Positions 55,754-63,141 of a stretch of 64,000 nucleotides of DNA are shown here, piece by piece. Numbering within the stretch: position 1 is the stretch's first letter; every line of letters begins with the position of its first letter. The DNA is taken from NCBI GenBank assembly GCA_049487715.1, contig CP150554.1, positions 806,001-870,000 of the forward strand, written 5' to 3'. The notes beneath the pieces were generated by a model. The model did not search any database and was not told where the DNA came from. It saw only the letters and a program-made list of their open reading frames with translations. The translations under genes were made by a program, and so were the position numbers. This DNA comes from Pycnococcus provasolii. Lineage: Eukaryota > Chlorophyta > Pseudoscourfieldiophyceae > Pseudoscourfieldiales.

Positions 55754-56275
55754 ATGCCCTCACAACTCCCAATTATTGGTGGTGGTACCAATAATGTGCG
55801 CATTTCCTCACTTCCGTTCCGCCCCCAAGTCTCCTTGAAGCAGCGGCAGCAGCAGAAGCAGAAGCAGCAGAAGCGCACAAGTGGTGTAACCTCCGCAACC
55901 TCCGGACGGGGACCCGCAGCCGTGGTGTTCGGACTCTTCTCGCGAAAGACCTCCAAACCTGTCATGGGAAGCACAGTCACAACCACAACCACAACCTCGG
56001 GAATCAAACTCACACAGAATGTCGACGACCAGTTCCTCGACGAGCTCGGCGTCAAAGAGTGGCCCGTGTGGTCGTGCGAGGAAAGCACGTTCCCATGGCA
56101 GTACAGCGAGCAGGAGTCGTGCCTCATTCTCGAGGGCGACGTCGTCGTCACGCCTGACGGTGGCGAGCCGGTCGCCATCCAGGCGGGGGACTTCGTCACA
56201 TTCCCCGAAGGCATGAGCTGTACCTGGGATGTGAAGAAGCCCGTGAAGAAACGATACTACTTTGGCCAATTCTGA
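55754..56275 (+). CDS. Cupin-domain protein (Cupin_3, ureidoglycine-aminohydrolase-like), probably plastid
   Basis: From ATG 55754 (MPSQLPIIGGGTNNVRISSL) 173 residues. The leader is Ser/Gln/Lys-rich; the last 90 residues form a single small cupin barrel: LGVKEWPVWSCEESTFPWQY, SCLILEGDVVVTPDGG, VAIQAGDFVTFPEGMSCTWD and VKKRYYFGQF. This is the DUF861/Cupin_3 form typical of plant plastid proteins; the metal-binding histidines of classical cupins are absent. An upstream ATG (55532) would add 74 residues with a hydrophobic stretch; I prefer the downstream one. Confidence 0.8.
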   Translation: MPSQLPIIGGGTNNVRISSLPFRPQVSLKQRQQQKQKQQKRTSGVTSATSGRGPAAVVFGLFSRKTSKPVMGSTVTTTTTTSGIKLTQNVDDQFLDELGVKEWPVWSCEESTFPWQYSEQESCLILEGDVVVTPDGGEPVAIQAGDFVTFPEGMSCTWDVKKPVKKRYYFGQF

Positions 56276-56533
56276 AACGACGAATCACGCAAAAAAATCA
56301 CAACACAAAAAATCACTACTGCGAATCCATAACACGAATACACAGCGCGACACTGTACCCTTTTGTCTTCCTTTTTTTTGTCTGTCTTCTGTTCACTGAA
56401 AAAAAAAGATATTGCCATTTTTTTTGTTCCAAACCATCATCCATTCGTTGTTGTCAATCTTGTCGTCGCCACTATACCCTTTTAACAACGAGTGGTAAGC
56501 TTCTTCGCATACTGCATTACTTTACAATTTAAT
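56276..56533. other. Convergent 3' intergenic region
   Basis: 258 bp of AT-rich DNA with poly-A and poly-T runs between the cupin gene and the adaptor-like gene. No gene seen. Confidence 0.4.
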
Positions 56534-59368
56534 TTAGATAGCACACTCGAGCTTTGCGTCCCACGATGACGCGCACGCAAGCCCGCCAACGTTGATGTTA
56601 TAACCGCAAGGCGTGGTGGCTGACCCGATCACCTGCTCTGGTACCACTACACGCGCCGCAGCCATACACGCAACCTCTTTCGCACCCAGGCCGCTAAGCC
56701 GCACGCGGAAGCGAAGCTCACGAGCTGGAGCCAGGCGATGGCCGCGCCATGTCAGCGTAGAGCCGTCCGCCATCTCACCTCCACCAGGAGAGGCTGCTAT
56801 CATGCGCGCAGTTGCCTGAGAAGGGATCGATATGCTAATGTTCACGTCCTCCGCATCCTGAGGATTAGGCCAACCTGGTTCGTATCGCACCACCAAGCAG
56901 ACAACCGCTATTCCTTGCGCGGATGGAGGCGTGAGCGCGTGCAAAGACGCATGCACCGGCCGTTCGCGGAACGAGGCGCGGTGCACGTAGCGGCCTGAAC
57001 ACACGCCTGTTGCGTCAGCTGGAATCTGCGCCGCGCCGCCACCAGGCAAACCTGCAGGAGCGCCGGCTGCGCCAGCAATTCGCATGCACACGCCCGCAGA
57101 TAGGCCGCTCGATGATGGAAGGATAAGAGTCAGGCCCACGGAGCCTATCATTTCCCCGAGCACGCCGTAAGCCTCCACGCGTGCGCCTCGCACGCGCGCT
57201 CGATGATGTTCGACGACGCCATGATCTCCCGGCTTTTGATACCCAATCGACGGCGGAGCAGAGGGGTCCTCATAGCTGCTCATGGGCGGTACGGCTGACA
57301 TTGGCGAGGGAGGAGGAACACGAATCTGAGGCTCCCTCTCGCCAAACCCGAAACCGAAGCCGCCCGCATCTGGTGCTGGGGGCAAGGCACCGCCGAGCGG
57401 CGCTGCTTGTGTATCCGGCGGCGGCGCACCGCCTCCGAAGCCGAAGCCGAAGCCGAAGCCGCCAGCATCTGGTGCTGGGGGTGTAGCCGTCGGTGGTGCA
57501 CCGCCTCCGAAGTCGAAGTCAAAGCCGCCCGCATCTGGTGCTGGTGCTGGGGGCAAGGCACCGCCGAGCGGCGCTGCTTGTGTATCCGGCGGCGGCGCAC
57601 CGCCTCCGAAGCCGAAGCCGAAGCCGAAGCCGCCAGCATCTGGTGCTGGTGCTGGGGGCAAGGCATCGCCGAGCGGCGCTGCTGGTGTAGCCGTCGGTGG
57701 TGCACCGCCTCCGAAGTCGGAGTCAAAGCCGAAGCCGCCCGCATCTGGCGCTGCCGGTGTCGCCGTCGATGGCTGTGCTGGCGGAACGGTCGCTGCCGCT
57801 GTATCGCCTCCGAAGTCGAAGTCGAAGCCGCCCGCATCTGGCGCTGCCGGTGTAGCCGTCGATGGCTGTGCTGGCGGCACTGCCACTGCTGTGGCACCGC
57901 CTCCGAAGTCGGAGTCAAAGCCGAAGCCGCCCGCATCTGGCGCTGCCGGTGTCGCCGTCGATGGCTGTGCTGGCGGAACGGTCGCTGCCGCTGTATCGCC
58001 TCCGAAGTCGAAGTCGAAGCCGCCCGCATCTGGCGCTGCCGGTGTAGCCGTCGATGGCTGTGCTGGCGGCACTGCCACTGCTGTGGCACCGCCTCCGAAG
58101 TCGAAGTCAAAGCCGAAGCCGCCCGCGTCTGGTGCTGCTTGTGTAGCCGTCGTTGGCTGCGCTGGCGGCACGACCGCTGCTGTGGCACCGCCTCCGAAGT
58201 CGAAGCCGAAGTCACCCGCATCTGGCACTGGCGGAACAGCTGCATCCGTCGCCGCTGCACCGCCTCCGAAGTCGAAGCCGAAGCCGCCCGCATCTGGCAC
58301 TGGCGGAACAGCTGCATCCGCCGCCGCTGCACCGCCTCCGAAGTCGAAGCCGAAGCCACCCGCATCTGGCACTGGCGGAACAGCTGCATCCGCCGCCGCT
58401 GCACCGCCTCCGAAGTCGAAGCCGAAGCCGCCCGCATCTGGCGCTGCCGGTGTAGCCGTCGTTGGCTGCGCTGGCGGCACGGCCGCTATCGCTGCACCGC
58501 CTCCGAAGTCGAAGCCGAATCCGCCCGCATCTGGCGCTGGCGGTGCATCCACCGCGGCTGCACCGCCTCCGAAGTCGAAGCCGAAGCCTCCTGCGTCCGC
58601 GTTGTCGCCGAAGCTGGCAAAACCTGCACCGTCGTCAAACGAGCCAAAGGATTGATTGGGAGGAGCAACAGCATGTGTCGGAGGAGCCTCTAGCACAGGC
58701 TGGTGTTGTGGTGGCGATGGCGCAGGTGGCTGGGCACGCTGAGGCTGCGTTGGCCGAGGACGTGCAGCCGCGACGACCGCCCACGCTGGCGTGGGGTCCT
58801 GCAAGTTTGCCTCCTCCGGCGGAGTTTCCGGCAGCCTAATTTCCTTCAAGGTGTGTAGCGTCGGCGCGTCTGACACGACGGCGCACTCAGCTGTCGTCGC
58901 GAGGACGGCAGGCTGCACAGCTGCCGCGATAATACGCTCGAGAGCGACGGAAATATCCTTCTTTCTGGTCTTTATCGCCGCGGCGACGCCACCCTTGCCA
59001 ACGCCCGCTCTTATGGTGGCCGCCGCCGCCTGGGCTGCCCTGTGCGCCCATATGGGCCTTTCAGCCACGCCTGCCGGCGCGGGCACGACGACCGCGACAA
59101 CGCTCGCGTCACCGATGGGAACCTCGAACACAGCAAAGCGGCCGTGCGCGTCCGTCACCACGTCCACGCGACGCTGCTGGTTTTGTGAGCGGCGAGATGC
59201 GAGTGCAGTTGCAGCAGCACGAGACATGGACACGGACATGGCCCCCGTGCATACGATGATCGGCACGTCGTCGTCCCCGTCGTCGCCCCCTTGGTAGTTG
59301 GCTTGCTCGTGCGCGCCTCCTCCGTTGAGCAGGAGGCGCACGAGCGCGGCGCTGCCGCGGTGCGCCAT
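56534..59368 (-). CDS. Adaptor-like protein with mu-homology-type C-terminus and 15 DAGGF repeats (muniscin/TML-like)
   Basis: From ATG 59368 (MAHRGSAALVRLLLNGGGAH) 944 residues. The first 170 residues (VPIIVCTGAMSVSMSRAAAT, VVVPAPAGVAERPIWAHRAA, KDISVALERIIAAAVQPAVL) could be a longin-like fold. Residues about 250-685 contain 15 copies of a PDAGGFxFDFGGG-type unit with Pro/Ala/Thr linkers. The last 240 residues resemble a mu-homology domain (YGVLGEMIGSVGLTLILPSS; LTWRGHRLAPARELRFRVRL). Longin-like plus mu-homology is the layout of TML, the muniscin-like subunit of the TPLATE complex in clathrin endocytosis. Assignment is tentative. The repeats are given as a separate feature. Confidence 0.5.
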   Translation of the reverse strand: MAHRGSAALVRLLLNGGGAHEQANYQGGDDGDDDVPIIVCTGAMSVSMSRAAATALASRRSQNQQRRVDVVTDAHGRFAVFEVPIGDASVVAVVVPAPAGVAERPIWAHRAAQAAAATIRAGVGKGGVAAAIKTRKKDISVALERIIAAAVQPAVLATTAECAVVSDAPTLHTLKEIRLPETPPEEANLQDPTPAWAVVAAARPRPTQPQRAQPPAPSPPQHQPVLEAPPTHAVAPPNQSFGSFDDGAGFASFGDNADAGGFGFDFGGGAAAVDAPPAPDAGGFGFDFGGGAAIAAVPPAQPTTATPAAPDAGGFGFDFGGGAAAADAAVPPVPDAGGFGFDFGGGAAAADAAVPPVPDAGGFGFDFGGGAAATDAAVPPVPDAGDFGFDFGGGATAAVVPPAQPTTATQAAPDAGGFGFDFDFGGGATAVAVPPAQPSTATPAAPDAGGFDFDFGGDTAAATVPPAQPSTATPAAPDAGGFGFDSDFGGGATAVAVPPAQPSTATPAAPDAGGFDFDFGGDTAAATVPPAQPSTATPAAPDAGGFGFDSDFGGGAPPTATPAAPLGDALPPAPAPDAGGFGFGFGFGGGAPPPDTQAAPLGGALPPAPAPDAGGFDFDFGGGAPPTATPPAPDAGGFGFGFGFGGGAPPPDTQAAPLGGALPPAPDAGGFGFGFGEREPQIRVPPPSPMSAVPPMSSYEDPSAPPSIGYQKPGDHGVVEHHRARVRGARVEAYGVLGEMIGSVGLTLILPSSSGLSAGVCMRIAGAAGAPAGLPGGGAAQIPADATGVCSGRYVHRASFRERPVHASLHALTPPSAQGIAVVCLVVRYEPGWPNPQDAEDVNISISIPSQATARMIAASPGGGEMADGSTLTWRGHRLAPARELRFRVRLSGLGAKEVACMAAARVVVPEQVIGSATTPCGYNINVGGLACASSWDAKLECAI
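57330..58610 (-). repeat. In-frame tandem repeats encoding PDAGGFxFDFGGG units
   Basis: About 15 imperfect units of 60-110 bp, always in frame. A higher-order block of about 180 bp (two units) is repeated at 57715-57895 and 57900-58075, and another of about 180 bp at 57365-57540 and 57545-57720. Confidence 0.9.
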
Positions 59369-59475
59369 TCGTTGCAAGGCGCAAAGGCGCTCGCAGGTCT
59401 TCAGCGAAAGGGGGGAACCGAAAAGAAAAAGAGGAGAAGAAGGGCAAGAAGGGCACGCGAGCGAGCAAGCGAACA

Positions 59476-59527
59476 GCTGTGGGTTAGGGTTTCATGTTAG
59501 GGTTAGGGTTAGGGCTAGGGTTAGGGC
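59476..59527 (+). repeat. Interstitial telomere-like (TTAGGG)n
   Basis: Six or so TTAGGG units, some with a C for the second T, in the 218-bp divergent promoter between 59368 (minus) and 59587 (plus). Confidence 0.9.
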
Positions 59528-59586
59528 TCCCCCTGCCGGCCGCGCATACCGAAGTTTTCCATCTCTCCTCCTTGCACAGACGATTC

Positions 59587-60687
59587 ATGTCCGACTCGTC
59601 CGACGACGACGACGCGCCTCCGCCCCTCGCGGATATGAGCACGCGCCTCTCCATCGGACAGGCGCAGCGCCTGCGACACGACCAGGTGGAGGCGGCGGCG
59701 GCCGCCAAGCGAGCGGCGCAACCTCCCCAGGCGAAGCCCAAGCCCATGGCGAAAGGATTCTTCGACGCACCGCCGCCGAAGCCGAAGACCAAGCAGAAGG
59801 CGAAGAAACAGGTGCAGGCGGCGGAGCAGGCTGACAACGGCGTGGAGATCATCAGGCCAAACAAGGCTGCAACTTCAAGCCCGTTTCAGGTGGACGCTAC
59901 CGACGATCGTGCGAGTGCGTTCAAGGCTGCGGTGACGGACGCGCTCAAGCCGACGCAGGAGACGCTCAGCGAGGTGATGGGCAACACAAGCCTTATGGAA
60001 GGATTCGACGACCCGGAGGTGATGGCAGCTGTCGCAGACATTGCGAAAGATGCTCGGAACATGAAGAAGTATGCCAACAACGAGAAGGTGCAGCGCTTCT
60101 ACAAGGCGATGGCTGGCCAGGTGGCATCCAAGTTTGACTCTATGGCTGAAGGCGAGGAGTCGCAGAAGCAGCAGCAACAGGCAAGTGCACGGAAAATCAC
60201 ACCGCTGATCGCACCCGCCAAGTCAAAGGCACCCAAAGCTCCCGCGCAACCGGCACAGCGCAAGGGAACCGTCGACTACAGCAGGTGGGACGACCTTGAC
60301 GTGAGCGACGACGAGGACCACGAGGCAACCTTCCAGAAGGCGGAGTTTCGGCGGCTGCAAGAGCAAGCGTATCGCGACAAACAAGGTGCGGCTGCGTCGT
60401 CGTCGTCGACGACGACAACGTCATCCTCTGATCATAAGGACAACGCCAAGGCACAAAGGAAGGCGACGCCAAGCGCTCCCGCTTCGTCCATCAAGCCGGA
60501 TGTGACATTGCCCAGCGTCGCCACGGTTGCCGCCGAACGCCGGCGGGCGGATGCTGAACCTGACGACGCTTGGACCATCAAGCCCGTGGCAGTGAAGAAG
60601 ACGAATCAGGCGGATGTTGACGCATCACCAGCACCACCACCACCAGCAGCGGCGGCGGCGGGCGGCGACTTGTTCGATATGGATTAA
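59587..60687 (+). CDS. Co-chaperone-like protein: STI1-type region plus Cdc37-like motif
   Basis: From ATG 59587 (MSDSSDDDDAPPPLADMSTR) 366 residues. The frame is open upstream through TTAGGG repeats, giving an artefactual (LG)n, so that part is excluded. Residues about 125-190 contain MEGFDDPEVMAAVADIAKDA and NMKKYANNEKVQRFYKAMAG, which match the DP/STI1-type helical unit of Hop-like co-chaperones. Further on, GTVDYSRWDDLDVSDDEDHE closely resembles the N-terminal Hsp90-kinase-binding motif of Cdc37 (DYSxWDxxxVSDDEDxxH). Thus a role in Hsp70/Hsp90 cochaperoning is likely. No J or TPR domain. The dispersed-repeat head directly follows its stop codon. Confidence 0.6.
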   Translation: MSDSSDDDDAPPPLADMSTRLSIGQAQRLRHDQVEAAAAAKRAAQPPQAKPKPMAKGFFDAPPPKPKTKQKAKKQVQAAEQADNGVEIIRPNKAATSSPFQVDATDDRASAFKAAVTDALKPTQETLSEVMGNTSLMEGFDDPEVMAAVADIAKDARNMKKYANNEKVQRFYKAMAGQVASKFDSMAEGEESQKQQQQASARKITPLIAPAKSKAPKAPAQPAQRKGTVDYSRWDDLDVSDDEDHEATFQKAEFRRLQEQAYRDKQGAAASSSSTTTTSSSDHKDNAKAQRKATPSAPASSIKPDVTLPSVATVAAERRRADAEPDDAWTIKPVAVKKTNQADVDASPAPPPPAAAAAGGDLFDMD

Positions 60688-60906
60688 GATCGCTCATACA
60701 GTAACGAAGTGTAGTTTACTCTGTCCAGCCTAGGTGCGTTGCACCACCTCGATCGTTGGGGCGCCATATTGTAGTACTAGTTACTGGTTCCGTCTGCGGC
60801 CAGCCTACATCTCCTGAGGGATCGAGGTGCGGTCCAACGACGGGTCCCCATTCTGACCCCTTTTCCCAGCAGCTTCCCCCTCTTTTCCGCGCCACTTTGT
60901 GCTCTC
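60688..60906. other. Intergenic region with repeat head (copy E)
   Basis: Begins with GATCGCTCATACAGTAACGA, immediately after the TAA at 60685-60687, which matches the dispersed-element head for about 40 bp (60688-60728). The rest is the NBP35 promoter. Confidence 0.6.
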
Positions 60907-62058
60907 ATGTCCGCCACGGAGCTGCCCGCCAACGCGCCCGCCGCCTGCCCAGGACCCTCCTCCGCCGACGCGGGGAAGGCGAGCCCGTGCGCAACCTGCC
61001 CGAACCGCACCGCGTGCGCGGACGGATCCCTCAAGGCGGCACTGTCCGCGGACGCGGCAGCCGTGGCTGCAAATCTCGCGAACGTGCGCCACGTCGTTCT
61101 CGTGCTGTCGGGCAAGGGTGGCGTGGGCAAGTCAACAGTATCCGCGCAGATGGCGCTGCACTTGGCACGACGAGGCTTTGATGTGGGTCTGCTTGACGTC
61201 GACATCTGCGGGCCAACCGTACCGCGCATGCTCGGAGTGGAAAGCGGCAGCGTGCTCATGACGGCAAGCGGCTGGGAGCCCGTTGCGGCGGCGGTGCACG
61301 AGACGAGTGGCGATGGTGGTAGCGACAACGCCGACGCCGACATGGGAGATGGCGTGGGAAGCCTCGTGGTCATGTCAAGTGGATTCCTGCTGCCGGAGAA
61401 GGACGAGGCGGTGGTGTGGCGTGGACCGCGTAAGAACGGGCTCATCAAGCAGTTCCTCAAGGATGTCGCGTGGGGGGAGCTCGACTTCCTCATCATTGAC
61501 ACGCCTCCAGGAACTTCGGACGAGCACATTAGCCTCGCGCAGCTTCTCCCGCACGGACGGTCGGCGGACGGCGCGGTGGTTGTGTCGACTCCGCAGGAAG
61601 TGGCTCTCGCGGACGTGCGAAAGGAGCTCAGCTTTTGCAACAAGGTGTCCGTTCCCGTTCTCGGCGTTGTCGAGAACATGTCGCGGCTCGTCGCTCCCGT
61701 GGCAACCGCGCAGCAGTCGCCAACCTCCACGGGTATCGCCATGCTTGTGGATTCGCGCGACGGGCGCGATGTCACGCAGCAGGTTCTCGCGGCGCTGCCT
61801 GCGGATTTGGCACGGCACCTCGCGGTGTCTGTCGGCGTGCTGCCACCCGGCTACGATGGCGACGGTGCTGCGGGCATGGCGAAGAAGTACGGCCTCAACT
61901 TCCTCGGCTCGGTACCTCTCGACCCTTCCGTGGCTGACGCCGCGGAGAGGGGATGCCTCGCGCGCGCAGTTGGAGGAAGTGCTGGCGCACGCGCCCTTGG
62001 TGCGGTCGTTGACCAAATTTTGAAGGCTCAAGGCGAACCAGCCCACGCGCGCGTGTAA
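60907..62058 (+). CDS. NBP35: Cytosolic Fe-S scaffold NBP35, missing the CPxC motif
   Basis: NBP35 is a P-loop ATPase scaffold for cytosolic/nuclear Fe-S cluster assembly. The 383-residue protein has the N-terminal cluster site Cys14, Cys28, Cys31, Cys37 (C-X13-C-X2-C-X5-C, exactly the family spacing), the deviant Walker A GKGGVGKST, DVDICGPTVPRMLG, and LIIDTPPGTSDEH. The family's second cluster site, normally GFVCPxC after ENMS, reads here NMSRLVAPVATAQQSPTSTG: both bridging cysteines are gone. This site is the dimer-interface cluster ligand in yeast. An Asp/Gly-rich insert (SGDGGSDNADADMGDG) is also unusual. Identification certain; what replaces the second site is unknown. Confidence 0.9.
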   Translation: MSATELPANAPAACPGPSSADAGKASPCATCPNRTACADGSLKAALSADAAAVAANLANVRHVVLVLSGKGGVGKSTVSAQMALHLARRGFDVGLLDVDICGPTVPRMLGVESGSVLMTASGWEPVAAAVHETSGDGGSDNADADMGDGVGSLVVMSSGFLLPEKDEAVVWRGPRKNGLIKQFLKDVAWGELDFLIIDTPPGTSDEHISLAQLLPHGRSADGAVVVSTPQEVALADVRKELSFCNKVSVPVLGVVENMSRLVAPVATAQQSPTSTGIAMLVDSRDGRDVTQQVLAALPADLARHLAVSVGVLPPGYDGDGAAGMAKKYGLNFLGSVPLDPSVADAAERGCLARAVGGSAGARALGAVVDQILKAQGEPAHARV

Positions 62059-62165
62059 AGAAATATTTTGAAAGTTTTAGAAATATTGAAAAGTTTTCAA
62101 AAATAGTAAAGCTCGAAATTCCCCTCCCCATACCTATTGTGAACTTACGGGCGTGTGCTGCTTAC

Positions 62166-63141
62166 TTACTTGCCAGCCGCCGCCTTGCAATATCGCCACA
62201 CGCAGATGCCGATGCACGCGCCAATCACGAGGAAGCCAACTCCGCCGATCGTGCCCGCGTTTTCCTTGGCCGTCTTCAGCAGGCTGTTCTTCTCCACAAC
62301 CTCCAGAGCCTCCTCCTCGCGCTCCTCCGCCGAGGCCTCGAGCGACTCAGCCTGCTTCACAACCTTCGATGCGTCCGACTCAGCCTTCTCTGCGAGATCC
62401 TCAGCCTCCTCAGCCTTCGACTCTGCCGTCTCCGCGGCGATGATGGCGCCCGACTTGTCTCCCTCGCGGATGTCCGCCGCAGCCTCCTTCAGCTTCTCGG
62501 CAGCCTCCTCAGCAGCCTTTCCCGCATCCTCAGCCTCTTGTGCCGTCTGCGTCGCCTCGCTCGTCTGCTGGCCCTCCTCGGCCAGCGCATCCGCCGCGGC
62601 GTCAGCCTCGCCAGCCGCCTCGCCAGCCGCGGTGGCAGCCTCCTCGGCCGCCGCCTCCGCCTTCTTCGCCTCGTCCTCCGCCTTTTTCTCGTCGCCGTCG
62701 ACAATCGCCTCAGCCACATTCTCTGCCGCCTGTTCGGCTTCCTTCGCGGCATCCACAGCCTCTGCCGCCTCTCCCTGCGCCACCGCGGCGTCGTTCGCGG
62801 CGATAGCCTCGTCCTTTGCCTCAGCTGCCGCATCCGTCGCCTCCTTCATTGCCTCCATCACAACCTGTTTTTTTTTAGATAAAGAGCGCGCGTGTTCGTG
62901 TTTTGTTTTGTTTTTTTGTCTTTGTGTGAGTGTCTGTTTGTATTCGTTTCGAGACGCTCGAGACGTCGTTGTTCCCCGATCATGTCCAGTTGCGTACCTC
63001 TGCCTTGGCTCCCCCCACGAGCGTTGTTGTGGCCGCGGCGTCCTGCAAGAGCACGCGCGCCATTGTGAGGAGAGGGGCCATTGCTAGGAGCAGGAGGAGG
63101 AGCGCGAGATGCCTGCGCGCGTTCGTCATCATCATCGCCAT
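62166..63141 (-). CDS. Two-exon Ala/Glu-rich coiled-coil membrane protein with signal peptide
   Basis: Exon 1 is 63141-62998 (MAMMMTNARRHLALLLLLLA), a clear signal peptide; exon 2 is 62864-62166. The 133-nt intron has donor GTACGC and acceptor AAAAACAG; phase 0 on both sides, giving AKAE then VVMEAMKEATD. The 280-residue protein is almost entirely Ala/Glu/Lys helix (EEAATAAGEAAGEADAAADA; AEKAESDASKVVKQAESLEA), similar in composition to LEA-like or apolipophorin-like coiled coils, and ends in a membrane span (GTIGGVGFLVIGACIGICVW) plus RYCKAAAGK. The membrane-anchored rod topology is clear; the function is not. Without exon 1 it would start at ATG 62858. Confidence 0.7.

Noticed and set aside
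57407-58693. 428-codon plus-strand ORF with repeated Cys/Trp (WCWGQG) units, and a possible CRISPR-like array
   Set aside because: It mirrors the in-frame DAGGF repeats of the adaptor gene on the other strand. Units vary in length, have no unique spacers, and the genome is eukaryotic.
59494-59586. N-terminal extension (MLGLGLG...) of the Cdc37-like gene
   Set aside because: Again the translation of TTAGGG repeats in a divergent promoter.
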